Source: Jatrophihabitans sp. (GTDB taxonomy: Bacteria; Actinomycetota; Actinomycetes; Mycobacteriales; Jatrophihabitantaceae). Taken from it: 64,000 bases of DNA. The notes under the pieces are model-generated. The model ran no database searches. It was not told the DNA's origin and was given only the letters and a program-made list of their open reading frames with translations. The position numbers and the translations under genes are program-made. The stretch covers positions 96,841-160,840 of the forward strand of contig DASWNX010000021.1 of assembly GCA_036399055.1 (NCBI GenBank), in the 5' to 3' direction. How positions within the stretch are numbered: the stretch's first letter is position 1; the number at the start of each line of letters is the position of its first letter. Shown piece after piece: positions 27,433 to 35,863 of this stretch.

Positions 27433-28155
27433 ATGACTTCTCACCTGCTCGCGCTCTGCGTCGAGGCGAACGACCCGCCGCGTCTGGCGCGCTTCTGGGC
27501 CGGCGTCCTGGGCTGGGAGCGGGCGGATGACCCCCGCGAGGGCATCGCGTTGTTGCCGAGCGACGACACCGGGTTTCGCGTCCGGTTTCTTCTGACCCAG
27601 GCGCAGAAGGCCGGCAAGAACCGGATGCACTTCGATCTGACGAGCACGTCCCTGGCCGGCCAGCAGCAGACGGTGGCGCGGTCGCTCGAACTCGGCGCCC
27701 GGCACATCGACATCGGTCAACGACCCGACGAGCCTCATGTGGTGCTCGCCGACCCCGAAGGCAATGAGTTCTGCGTCATCGAGCCGGGCAACGGCTTCCT
27801 CGCTGACTGCGGGTTTCTGGGAGCGGTCGCGTGCGACGGCTCCCAGGACGTCGGGTACTTCTGGGGCCAGGCGCTGGGCTGGCCGTTGGTCTGGGACCAG
27901 GACCAGGAGACCGCTATCCGCTCGCCTCACGGCGGCCCGAAGATCACCTGGGGCGGTCCGCCGCTGACGCCCAAGGCCGGGAAGAACCGCCTGCACTTCG
28001 ATATCGCGCCACCGGTCGACGGCGATCAGCAGGCAGAGGTCGAGCGTCTGGTCTCCCTCGGCGCGACTCGACTCGACATCGGACAGGGCGAGGTCAGCTG
28101 GGTGGTGATGGCCGACCCCGACGGCAATGAGTTCTGCGTGCTGACCCCTCGGTAG
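27433..28155 (+). CDS. Two-domain VOC (glyoxalase/dioxygenase fold) protein
   Basis: 240 residues: two tandem vicinal-oxygen-chelate domains (about 1-115 and 122-240), each closing with ADP(E/D)GNEFCV. The duplicated KAGKNR(M/L)HFD segments point to internal duplication. These proteins range from lyases to drug-binding proteins; the substrate is unknown. ATG 27433 has AGGCGGA upstream. Follows the methyltransferase fusion by 28 nt and may share its transcript. Confidence 0.88.
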   Translation: MTSHLLALCVEANDPPRLARFWAGVLGWERADDPREGIALLPSDDTGFRVRFLLTQAQKAGKNRMHFDLTSTSLAGQQQTVARSLELGARHIDIGQRPDEPHVVLADPEGNEFCVIEPGNGFLADCGFLGAVACDGSQDVGYFWGQALGWPLVWDQDQETAIRSPHGGPKITWGGPPLTPKAGKNRLHFDIAPPVDGDQQAEVERLVSLGATRLDIGQGEVSWVVMADPDGNEFCVLTPR

Positions 28156-28231
28156 CGCAGCCGGACCGAGCCAGCGGCGGCGACCCTCCGATTAATGAAA
28201 CGTGTGACTCGTTGCCGACACGATCGGCTGC

Positions 28232-28435
28232 CTAGGCCAGATCGTGGGCTTGGGTCCCCACACATGCGGTGCGTTGATCTGGCTCCTCGGCCCCTGCCAC
28301 CAGATCGACCCCAGACGCGGCAGCTTCTGAGAGAACTCGCCAGTCACCGAACCGGGACGGTTGATTGACATCTCGCCTCGGGCGCGACCCAGTCAGGGTG
28401 CCGACGCGTCGAATCAGACGATGCGCCGACGCCAT
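28232..28435 (-). CDS. Possible 67-residue ORF downstream of the micro-ORFs
   Basis: ATG 28435 has AAAGG 8 nt upstream and lies about 70 nt downstream of the second micro-ORF on the same strand. The protein is Arg/Ala-rich, without recognised motifs, signal or membrane segment. It may be chance in GC-rich DNA; a same-length frame exists on the other strand. Confidence 0.25.
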   Translation of the reverse strand: MASAHRLIRRVGTLTGSRPRRDVNQPSRFGDWRVLSEAAASGVDLVAGAEEPDQRTACVGTQAHDLA

Positions 28436-28504
28436 GACCGGTACCTTTTGCTAACGATGTTAAGCACGCTATGTACTGGTCACATGGCGAGCTGCCTAGC
28501 TAGG

Positions 28505-28528
28505 TCAGTGCCATTCGACGTTGCGCAT
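28505..28528 (-). CDS. Seven-codon micro-ORF MRNVEWH
   Basis: ATG CGC AAC GTC GAA TGG CAC TGA on the minus strand. A consensus AGGAGG (28537-28542) lies 8 nt upstream of the ATG, stronger than almost any other ribosome-binding site in the window. See the partner ORF at 28574. Function unknown: a minimal modified-peptide precursor or a regulatory leader are the options. Confidence 0.5.
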   Translation of the reverse strand: MRNVEWH

Positions 28529-28573
28529 CGGTGTCACCTCCTGTTCCTGGATCAGCGTGACTGATTAGCTAGG

Positions 28574-28597
28574 TCAGTGCCATTCGTAGTTGCGCAT
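28574..28597 (-). CDS. Seven-codon micro-ORF MRNYEWH
   Basis: ATG CGC AAC TAC GAA TGG CAC TGA on the minus strand with AGGAGG (28605-28610) 7 nt upstream. It differs from the second copy only at residue 4 (Tyr/Val). The MR...H form with aromatic residues recalls biarylitide precursors (MRYYH), the shortest known ribosomal peptide precursors, but no P450 gene is within this window. The divergent neighbour is the SUMF1-fold gene at 28788. Confidence 0.5.
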   Translation of the reverse strand: MRNYEWH

Positions 28598-28787
28598 GGT
28601 GTCACCTCCTGTTCCTGACCGGTCCATAGCCCACAGTCACTGCGCCACCGGGCGGCTCTGCTGGGACTGCGCCGGACGCCCGTCCATACGGTGGGCGCAT
28701 CCACGCCCGGGGACCGGAGGGCGAGGATTGTCGTGCAACCGGTCGCTACCGGTGTGTCAGTACGAAAATCGGTAGCATCACCGAATC

Positions 28788-29474
28788 GTGGGCATCGGCA
28801 CGGGAATCACCATGGTCGCTGTTCCGTCTGGGGACGTGACGATCTCGGATCGACGAACGCAGAGCAGCTGGAATGTCGGCGTCAAGGCTTACCTCCTCGG
28901 CGCTCATCCCATCACCCGGGCGACCTATTCCCAGGTCGCCGGTAGTCGACCGGGCAGCGCCCAGGCAGATCAACTGCCGGTCGAGACCGTCTCGTGGTTC
29001 AACGCGATTCGTTTCTGCAATGCCCTGTCCGAGCGGGAGGGGCTTGTGCCGGCCTATGACGTGCGCGCTCAGGATGGGCATGTCGAATGGGATGCCGAGG
29101 CTGACGGCTTTCGCCTGCCGACCGAGCCCGAATGGGAACACGCTTGTCGGGCCGGCACGACCGGCGCACGGTACGGCGAGCTCGACGACATCGCCTGGCA
29201 CCGCGCCAATTCCCATGGGCGAGCACACGATGTGGGCGGCAAGCAACCCAACGCCTGGGGCCTGTACGACATGCTCGGCAACGTCTGGGAATGGTGCTGG
29301 GACACTTACGATCCCGAGGTCTACGGCGACTACCGGGTGCTGCGTGGCGGCGGATGGTTCGATGAACACTGGAGCTGCCGAGCCTCGGTGCGGCGCCGCA
29401 GCCACCCCACATTCCAGATAGACGACGTCGGCTTTCGGGTCGCGCGAAGTGTCGCGCTGCCGTTCGCCCGTTGA
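28788..29474 (+). CDS. SUMF1/formylglycine-generating-enzyme fold protein
   Basis: 228 residues. An FGE-sulfatase domain: VSWFNAIRFCNALSEREGL, FRLPTEPEWEHACRAG, GLYDMLGNVWEWCWD, and C-terminal VLRGGGWFDEHWSCRAS...DVGFRVAR. In true formylglycine-generating enzymes two nearby cysteines bind copper; here only one (WSCRAS) is present, so another C-type-lectin-fold role is more likely. GTG 28788 is preceded by TAGCAT (28773-28778) and could be leaderless; ATG 28812 with CGGGA is the alternative. Divergent from the micro-ORFs. Confidence 0.85.
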   Translation: MGIGTGITMVAVPSGDVTISDRRTQSSWNVGVKAYLLGAHPITRATYSQVAGSRPGSAQADQLPVETVSWFNAIRFCNALSEREGLVPAYDVRAQDGHVEWDAEADGFRLPTEPEWEHACRAGTTGARYGELDDIAWHRANSHGRAHDVGGKQPNAWGLYDMLGNVWEWCWDTYDPEVYGDYRVLRGGGWFDEHWSCRASVRRRSHPTFQIDDVGFRVARSVALPFAR

Positions 29475-29683
29475 TCGCTAGTCGCGTGCTGCGAACGGGC
29501 TCATGTCGTGCATCACCAGGCGTCGGCTGACGCCCAGCCAACCCTTCGCGCGGCATCCTCCTAGCCGGATTGCAGGCTCGGTCTGCCCGGAGGCAAACCG
29601 ACCTGGAACCAGCGGGCTACGCCACGCTCGAACGGGTCCGGACGGCGAGCTAGCGGTCGGTGCTGGAGGTGCCGGCGCAGGGG

Positions 29684-30937
29684 CTATCCGAGCTCGTCGC
29701 GGCGGCGGGTCAGGTAGGCGGTTTCGGCGCTGTTGCCCGCCAGGTCGATGGCCCTGTCATACGCCGCGCGCGCGTCCTGGATGTGTCCCAGCCGGCGCAG
29801 CAGAGCGGCGCGGGTCGCGTGGTAGGCGTGATAGCCGGCCAACGGGCCTTCAAGACGGTCCACGGCCGCCAGGGCCACCTGCGGGCCGTCAAGCTCGGCG
29901 ACCGCGACGGCTCGATTGAGGGCGATGATGGGCGAGGCGTCGAGGCGGACGAGCTGGTCGTAGAGAGCGACGACCTGCGACCAGTCGGTGTCGCGGGCTG
30001 CGCGGGCGGAGGTGTGCACGGCGTTGATCGCCGCGAGGATCTGGTAGCGGCCCGGAGCCACCCCGGCGGCGCTGGCTGCTAGGCGCTCGCGCACCAGCCG
30101 GTGGCCCTCGGCGATCAGGTCTGAGTCCCAGGCCCCGCGGTCCTGCTCGTCGAGGGTGACCAGTTCACCGCTGGCCGAGACCCGGGCGGGGCGGCGGGCC
30201 TCGGTGAGCAGCATCAGCGCCAGCAGTCCGGCCACCTCCCCGTCGTCGGGCAGCAGTGCGCGGATCAAGCGAGTGAGCCGGATCGCCTCGGCGGTCAGGT
30301 CCGAACGCACGGGATCGGTGTCGGGGCCGGTCGCCAGGTAGCCCTCGTTGAAGACGAGGAAGAGGACGGCGAGCACGCCGGAGACGCGTGCCGGGAGCTC
30401 CTGCGCGGACGGCACTCGATAAGGGATGCCCGCCGCCTTGACCTTGGCCTTCGCACGGGTGATCCGCTGGGCCATGGTGGCCTCTTGCGCCAGGAAGGCA
30501 CGGGCGATCTCGGGCACGGACAGACCGCCGACCATGCGCAGCGTCAGCGCCACGCGGGCCTGCATCGCCAGCGCCGGGTGACAGCAGGTGAAGATCAGCC
30601 GGAGTCGCTCGTCGTCGATGGCGCCGGCGGCATCGGGAGGCTCTGCTGCGTTGTCCTCGTACAACATCTGAGCCTCCTTCTGCTTGTCGTAGCGCTTGCT
30701 CTCGCGGCGGATCCGGTCGATGGCCTTGCGGTTGGCGGTGGTGGTCAGCCACGCGCCCGGGTTGGGCGGTACGCCGTCGGCCGGCCACCGCACGACGGCG
30801 GTCGCGAACGCCTCGGCCGCGGCCTCCTCGGCGATGTCAAGGTCACCGAAGCGCCTGGTCAGGGCGGCGACCACCCGCGCCCACTCCTCGCGGTGGGCCT
30901 GGCTGATCGCCTCCTGGACGTCGGGCACGCCGCTCAC
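29684..30937 (-). CDS. ECF sigma factor with large C-terminal domain (ECF42-like)
   Basis: 417 residues. Sigma-70 region 2 (about 10-80: FGDLDIAEEAAAEAFATAVVRWP, NPGAWLTTTANRKAIDRIRR), region 4 (about 120-165: LSVPEIARAFLAQEATMAQRITRAKAK) and a long C-terminal helical/TPR-like domain (about 190-417). This architecture with an adjacent YCII/DGPF protein defines the ECF42 group, which lacks a classical anti-sigma factor; the C-terminal domain is thought to control activity. GTG 30937 overlaps the YCII stop (GTGA). Confidence 0.9.
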   Translation of the reverse strand: MSGVPDVQEAISQAHREEWARVVAALTRRFGDLDIAEEAAAEAFATAVVRWPADGVPPNPGAWLTTTANRKAIDRIRRESKRYDKQKEAQMLYEDNAAEPPDAAGAIDDERLRLIFTCCHPALAMQARVALTLRMVGGLSVPEIARAFLAQEATMAQRITRAKAKVKAAGIPYRVPSAQELPARVSGVLAVLFLVFNEGYLATGPDTDPVRSDLTAEAIRLTRLIRALLPDDGEVAGLLALMLLTEARRPARVSASGELVTLDEQDRGAWDSDLIAEGHRLVRERLAASAAGVAPGRYQILAAINAVHTSARAARDTDWSQVVALYDQLVRLDASPIIALNRAVAVAELDGPQVALAAVDRLEGPLAGYHAYHATRAALLRRLGHIQDARAAYDRAIDLAGNSAETAYLTRRRDELG

Positions 30938-31257
30938 AGGAACGGCCGCACCTCGATCTTGCGGTTGCACGCCTTCGACCCTTGAGTGGCGAGCTTGAGC
31001 GCCGCGTCGAGGTCGGCGGCCTCGATGATCCACAAGCCGGCGAGGTACTCCTTCGACTCCACGAAGGGCCCGTCGGTGACTATCGCCTCGCCACCTCGGT
31101 TGTCGATGACGGTGGCCGTGTCGGTCGCTCCAAGGCCACCAGCGAAAACCCAATGGCCTTCGGCCTTGAGCCGGTCATTGAACGCGTCGATGGCGGCCTC
31201 CTCGGTCGGGGTGTCCGGGCCGGTGCCGTCGTCGATCACGGAAACCAGGAACTGCAT
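30934..31257 (-). CDS. YCII-related (DGPF) protein, sigma-factor partner
   Basis: 107 residues. YCII-like fold with the DGPF motif in VTDGPFVESKEYLAG and a C-terminal IEVRPFL. Always found with ECF42 sigma factors; proposed to act in their signalling, mechanism unclear. AGGAG lies about 10 nt upstream of ATG 31257; the gene is translationally coupled to the sigma factor. Confidence 0.9.
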   Translation of the reverse strand: MQFLVSVIDDGTGPDTPTEEAAIDAFNDRLKAEGHWVFAGGLGATDTATVIDNRGGEAIVTDGPFVESKEYLAGLWIIEAADLDAALKLATQGSKACNRKIEVRPFL

Positions 31258-31410
31258 CTGAAGATCATCTCCTCTGGACCAGAGCGCCCCTCGCAGGCGC
31301 CGCTCACCCCTACTACGAACACCGCTCCCCCGATCCGACACCGTCGTCCGGAGATCTTTCAAGCACTTTCCTGCATCCGCTGGTCGAATGGTTGTGCGAG
31401 CATCGCAGCC

Positions 31411-31977
31411 ATGCTGGAGGAGCGACGCATTCGGACCCGGACGCCCGAGTGGCGAGCTGTTTACGACCGCATCCACGTCGCGATGGAACTGACCTCGCGT
31501 CTGAATGTGCTGCCATTCAGCGACATCGCCTCTCGACGTGCCTTGCTCGTCGAGCTTCTCGGTAAGCCGTTGCCCGAGACAGCCGTCGTCCACCCGCCGT
31601 TCTACAGCACCTACGGACTCGGGATCCAGCTCGGCGATCAGAGCTTCATCGGTCAGGCATGCTCGTTCCTCGACCTCGGCGGCATCACCATCGGCGACCG
31701 GGTGATGATCTCTCCGAAGGTCACTCTCGTCACGGAGGGGCATCCGGTCGTGCCTGCCGAGCGGTATGAGTTCATCACGGTGGCGCCGATCGTCATCGAA
31801 GCCGGCGCCTGGATCGGCGCGGCGGCCACCATCCTTCCTGGGGTGAGGATCGGTCATGACTCGGTCGTCGGAGCGGGTGCTGTCGTGGCCAAGGACGTGC
31901 CTCCGCTGACTGTCGTCTCGGCAGCTGGCTACGTCGAGCGCAGGCAGCTGGAGCCCGCGCCCGACTTACAGCTCTGA
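31411..31977 (+). CDS. Left-handed beta-helix acetyltransferase (maltose/galactoside O-acetyltransferase type)
   Basis: 188 residues. Hexapeptide repeats (IGQACSFLDLGGITIGDRVMISPKVTLV, VIEAGAWIGAAATILPGVRIGHDSVVGAGAVVAKDVP). The catalytic histidine is in TEGHPV. Uses acetyl-CoA to O-acetylate a sugar or small hydroxyl acceptor; here the acceptor is unknown. Divergent from the sigma/YCII pair. ATG 31411 is chosen by family N-terminus; there is no strong ribosome-binding site. Confidence 0.87.
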   Translation: MLEERRIRTRTPEWRAVYDRIHVAMELTSRLNVLPFSDIASRRALLVELLGKPLPETAVVHPPFYSTYGLGIQLGDQSFIGQACSFLDLGGITIGDRVMISPKVTLVTEGHPVVPAERYEFITVAPIVIEAGAWIGAAATILPGVRIGHDSVVGAGAVVAKDVPPLTVVSAAGYVERRQLEPAPDLQL

Positions 31978-32007
31978 GGCCAGGCGACGACTGGTTGCAG
32001 CACTACG

Positions 32008-32790
32008 GTGTCAGATGTGAATGAGCGGGTAACCGTCCCTGACCTGGCGCGATTGCTTGGGATGAGCCCAAGTGCCGTTCGCAAGGGCCTTCGCGAGCTG
32101 GCGCGCGCGTCCGATCCAGCCGTTGTCGGGCACGGGAGGGGACAGCCTTGGACATTAAATCCTGAGGACGCCGATGCGGTCGTGGCCCGGCTCAGTCCCC
32201 GAGCTGCCCAGTCGAAAGCTGCCCCGCGAACCGTTGAACTAACCACGGACCATCCGTCGCCGGGTGACGTGTCGGAGGCCCTCGCCACGTCAGCGCCCAG
32301 ATCTGCCGGCAGTCTTGATCGAGCGGCCGTGCCGGATCGAGCAGGCCTTTATGCGTGGTGGTCCGAGCCGACAGTGTTCGCCGACATCATTCACCGCCCC
32401 AGCGGCCCCACGACTAATCGCGGCTTGGAACTGGTCTACATCGGAATCGCGCGATCACTGCGTGAGCGCATCGATAACCACCTAGGCAGACACACCGGGA
32501 GGAGCACGCTTCGCCGTGTCCTGGGAGCGTGGATGGCCGGGTCACGGGGCTGGGACACCGAAGTTCGGGCCGGACGCCGACAACACGTTCCCGAATCCGA
32601 AGCTCTGCTCACCGAGTGGATGGGACGCACGCTCGCCCTAACCTGGACCTTGCACGAACGTCCAGCCGCTGTTGAGCGCGACGTCATTGCCTCGATGGGG
32701 CCGCCTCTCAACTTCGCCCACAATCGCGGACATCCAAACTGGCAACAGGTCGCGGAGCGCCGCCAGCAGTGGAACGAAGGATCCACATAG
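32008..32790 (+). CDS. Helix-turn-helix plus GIY-YIG nuclease-like protein
   Basis: 260 residues. N-terminal HTH (about 5-50: VPDLARLLGMSPSAVRKGLRELA), linker, then a GIY-YIG domain (about 110-250): GLYAWW and LVYIGIA form the two GIY-YIG strands, RERIDNHL the helix, and MGPPLNFAHN the C-terminal signature. Standalone proteins of this kind are uncharacterised; DNA binding with possible cleavage is inference. The start at 32008 (GTG) is uncertain. Confidence 0.78.
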   Translation: MSDVNERVTVPDLARLLGMSPSAVRKGLRELARASDPAVVGHGRGQPWTLNPEDADAVVARLSPRAAQSKAAPRTVELTTDHPSPGDVSEALATSAPRSAGSLDRAAVPDRAGLYAWWSEPTVFADIIHRPSGPTTNRGLELVYIGIARSLRERIDNHLGRHTGRSTLRRVLGAWMAGSRGWDTEVRAGRRQHVPESEALLTEWMGRTLALTWTLHERPAAVERDVIASMGPPLNFAHNRGHPNWQQVAERRQQWNEGST

Positions 32791-32957
32791 CCAGGCGGGA
32801 ACCGTCGATCGCGCACGTCGCGTTCGGCGGACCAGTGTGCAGGTCGGTCCGTGTGCGGCGGTCGAGCCGGGTTGGCCCGAGCTCGGACTCATCGGATGTA
32901 TGAGTCTTCGGTTCTACGCAAAAGCGGGCCGGACGCTGGAACCTGGCTCGACGTTGG

Positions 32958-35453
32958 TCAGGTACGACGCTTGGTGCGCGCGGTCGCCTCGGCGGTCAAC
33001 GGGTCCTCGGGCCACGGGTGCTTGGGGTAGCGAGCCCGCAGGTCGGCGCGCACCTGTGGGTAGCCCTGCCGCCAGAACGACGCCAGGTCCGCGGTGATAG
33101 CCACCGTGCGGCCGGCGGGCGAGAGCAGGTGCAGGACGACCGGGGCGCGCCCGTCCGCCAGCGCCGGAGTCTGGGTCCACCCGAAGGTCTCCTGCAGTTT
33201 CACCGCCACCACCGGCGGCTCGGCGCCGTCGTAGGCGACGCGGACCCGGGACCCGGACGGCACGAGCAGTCGCTCCGGCGCGAGCTCGTCCAACCGAGTC
33301 GCCGCCGGCCACGGCAGCAATCGGCGCAGCGCGGTGAGCACGTCGACGCGGCGCAGGTCGGCACTGCGCCGCACCGCGCTGATGTCCAGCCACTGGTCCA
33401 GACGCTCGAGCAGCGCGGCGTCGCCGACGTCGGGCCACGGGTCGCCGAGCACCGCGTGCAGAAAGCCGAGCCGGGCGCGCAGGTCGCGAGCGGCGTCGCT
33501 CCAGGTCAGCGCGGCCAAACCCCCGGCGCCCTGCGCGCGCAGCCCCTCGCGCACCGCGGCTTGCACGCGCAGCGGATCGGGGTTGCGCAGCGAGGCGGCC
33601 GATAGCTCGATCGCGCCGAAGCGTTCCACCCGTCGCGCGACGATGACGCCGTTGACCCAATCGATCTCCTCGGACGTGCTCAGCAGGTCGGCGGCCACGG
33701 CCCGGGCCGTGGACTCGTCGATCGGCGCCGCAGCCCGCACTCGCGCTTCGGCGCGGCCGGGCTGGCGGTCGGCCACAGCGATCGCGAGCCACGGTGCGCC
33801 TCGCAACGGTGATGATTCGGCAAGTTGCGCGCCGGTGCCGCCGGTCATCTGATAGCTGGCCGCGTCCGCCGCACGGGCACGCGCGATGCGATCGGGATAG
33901 GCCAGGCCGACGACGGCGCCCACCGCGAGGTCGTCCGACATCGCGGCCCGGCCCGGCCCGCCGCTGCCGAGCCGGCGCGCCTCCTGCCGCCACCGGCGCG
34001 CGGCGTCGCGGTCATGACCTTGGCGAAGTTCCCGGTAGCGGGCGGCTAAATCGTCGCCGCGACCGGTCAGCGAGTCGTCGGACAGCAGCGCCACCACCTC
34101 CCGCGCCCGCTCGGCGCCGACGAGTTCGGCGCCGTCGAGGACGGCGCGGGCCAGCCGCGGGTGCGCGCCCACAGCGGCCATCCGCTGGCCACGAGCGGTG
34201 ATGCGGCCTTGCGTGTCGGTCGCGTCGAGGCGGCGCAGCAGCCCGGTCGCGGCGTCAAGGGCAGCGGCCGGCGGCGGGTCGAGCAGTGCCAGCCCTTCGC
34301 CGCCCGGCGCTCCCCATGCGGCGGTCGTCAACGCGAACCCGGCAAGGTCGGCCGTGGCGATCTCGGGCAGCGCATGCGCCGCGAGGTGAACGTGCTCCTC
34401 GGGTGACCAGCAGCGGTAGGCGCGGCCCGGCGCCTCGCGTCCCGCCCGGCCGGCGCGCTGATCGGCCGACGCCTTCGACACTCGCGTGGTGATCAACGCG
34501 CCGAGCCCGCGTGCCTGGTCCGTGCGTGGCTCGCGCGCCAGCCCGGCGTCCACGACGGCTCGCACGCCGGGCACGGTCAACGAGCTCTCGGCCACCGACG
34601 TGGTGACGACGATTCTCCGCCTTGGCCCGGCGGTGAGCGCGAGGTCCTGCTCGGCGCGTGCCTGACGCCCAAACAGCGGGCGTACGTCGGCGTCCACTCC
34701 GTGCAGCGCCCGGGCGACGATGGCGATCTCCCGCTCGCCCGGCACGAAGACGAGCACGTCCCCATCGCCTTCGGCGAGCGCACGCCGGGTGACGTCGGCG
34801 ACGTGGTCGAGCAGTCGCGGGTCGACGCGCGAACCCGGCAGCAGCGGCAGCGGGCGCGACGGCGGGGCCCAAATCTTGTCAACCGGGTGCGTCGCCGCGG
34901 TCGCGGTGATGACGGGCGCGTCGAGCGCGCGGGTGAGCGCAGCCGTGTCCGGTGTCGCCGAGGTCGCCACCAGCGCGAGGTCGGCGCGCAGCGTGGCGCG
35001 GACGTCGACGCAGAAGGCCAGCAACAAGTCGGCGTCCAGATGGCGCTCGTGGCACTCGTCGATCACCACGGCGGCGACACCAGGCAGCTCGGGATCGCGC
35101 TGCATGCGCTGGACGAGCAGCCCGGTCGTCACCACCTCGATCCGCGTCTGCGCACCACCGACCTTCTCACCGCGCATGGCGTAACCGACGCGCCCGCCGG
35201 GCTGCTCGCCTAGCAGCTCGGCCAGCCTTCGGGCTGCGGCGCGGGTCGCGATCCGGCGCGGTTCGGCGACCACGATGTGTCCGTCGAAAGAGTCGGCGAG
35301 CGCGAGCGGCAGGAGTGAGGTCTTGCCAGATCCAGGTGGGGAGACAAGGACCGCTTTACCGGTGCTGTGAAGGGCGGAGATCGTCTCCGGCAGCACCGCC
35401 CGAACCGGGAGATCCGCGCCGGGCACTTCGGGCGGTGGCAGCAAGGACGGCAC
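32958..35453 (-). CDS. hrpB: ATP-dependent helicase HrpB
   Basis: 831 residues. DEAH-family helicase: Walker A PPGSGKTS near residue 40, DECHER motif II, ATSATPD motif III, VTTSVAESSLT, QRAGRAGR motif VI, and the HrpB C-terminal domain (final 130 residues with WP..TRLDELAPERLLVPSG). Role unknown, often linked to RNA metabolism. GTG 35453 is preceded by TAGCCT at leaderless distance. Confidence 0.93.
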   Translation of the reverse strand: MPSLLPPPEVPGADLPVRAVLPETISALHSTGKAVLVSPPGSGKTSLLPLALADSFDGHIVVAEPRRIATRAAARRLAELLGEQPGGRVGYAMRGEKVGGAQTRIEVVTTGLLVQRMQRDPELPGVAAVVIDECHERHLDADLLLAFCVDVRATLRADLALVATSATPDTAALTRALDAPVITATAATHPVDKIWAPPSRPLPLLPGSRVDPRLLDHVADVTRRALAEGDGDVLVFVPGEREIAIVARALHGVDADVRPLFGRQARAEQDLALTAGPRRRIVVTTSVAESSLTVPGVRAVVDAGLAREPRTDQARGLGALITTRVSKASADQRAGRAGREAPGRAYRCWSPEEHVHLAAHALPEIATADLAGFALTTAAWGAPGGEGLALLDPPPAAALDAATGLLRRLDATDTQGRITARGQRMAAVGAHPRLARAVLDGAELVGAERAREVVALLSDDSLTGRGDDLAARYRELRQGHDRDAARRWRQEARRLGSGGPGRAAMSDDLAVGAVVGLAYPDRIARARAADAASYQMTGGTGAQLAESSPLRGAPWLAIAVADRQPGRAEARVRAAAPIDESTARAVAADLLSTSEEIDWVNGVIVARRVERFGAIELSAASLRNPDPLRVQAAVREGLRAQGAGGLAALTWSDAARDLRARLGFLHAVLGDPWPDVGDAALLERLDQWLDISAVRRSADLRRVDVLTALRRLLPWPAATRLDELAPERLLVPSGSRVRVAYDGAEPPVVAVKLQETFGWTQTPALADGRAPVVLHLLSPAGRTVAITADLASFWRQGYPQVRADLRARYPKHPWPEDPLTAEATARTKRRT

Positions 35454-35459
35454 ACCGCG

Positions 35460-35465
35460 AGGCTA
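35460..35465 (-). promoter_or_regulatory. Putative -10 of a leaderless hrpB transcript
   Basis: TAGCCT on the minus strand with 6 nt to the GTG at 35453. The same hexamer precedes cbs at nearly the same distance. Confidence 0.45.
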
Positions 35466-35724
35466 GCCGTGCGGCGCAAGGCGCTAGCCGGCTAGCCTCG
35501 CGTGCGCCCGGCAGCCGTATTTCCACTTGCGGAGATGCTGGTACCCGCCAGCACGCCTGAACCCACTCATTAGCGTAAACACGAGCCTGCCCGTCGATAG
35601 AGCGCATTTCGCTTGGTTTGATAACCCTTATCATGCACGCGGCGGGCCTATTTTTCCCCCACGCTTGGGTGTGTGTTAGAAGAGGTAGGTCTCCTATACT
35701 CCGTCGCAAGCCCGGGAGAACCGG

Positions 35725-35835
35725 ATGGCATTTGACGTCGGATTGCATCCGTGGTTGATGCACTCTCTTCAGCAACATCCGTACCAGCAGCCGGGCACTG
35801 GTTTTCTGCGGTTGCACGTCGAGCCTGCAGGGTAA
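35725..35835 (+). CDS. Possible 36-residue ORF
   Basis: ATG with GGGAGAACC immediately upstream and a TATACT hexamer (35695-35700) about 25 nt before the start. The peptide is His/Gln/Pro-rich with no recognised motif. It ends within the operator-like repeat before the next gene. The rest of the 410-nt gap after hrpB (35454-35863) shows nothing else convincing. Confidence 0.3.
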   Translation: MAFDVGLHPWLMHSLQQHPYQQPGTGFLRLHVEPAG

Positions 35836-35857
35836 CGAGTGATTACCATTGTAGGTT
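35831..35857 (+). promoter_or_regulatory. Inverted repeat and -10 upstream of the 178-residue gene
   Basis: GGTAA (35831-35835) and TTACC (35843-35847) form a small operator-like inverted repeat; TAGGTT (35852-35857) then lies 6 nt from the ATG at 35864, suggesting a leaderless transcript controlled by a repressor or activator. Confidence 0.4.
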
Positions 35858-35863
35858 TGCGAC

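Larger units (their letters stand above)
28497..28617. repeat. Tandem direct repeat of about 53 bp carrying two micro-ORFs
   Basis: 28497-28549 and 28566-28617 agree at about 50 of 53 positions: two adjacent substitutions (changing one codon) and one indel between ribosome-binding site and start. The copies are offset by 69 bp. Each holds, on the minus strand, CAGGAACAGGAGGTGACACC, a seven-codon ORF and CCTAGCTA. Confidence 0.95.
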
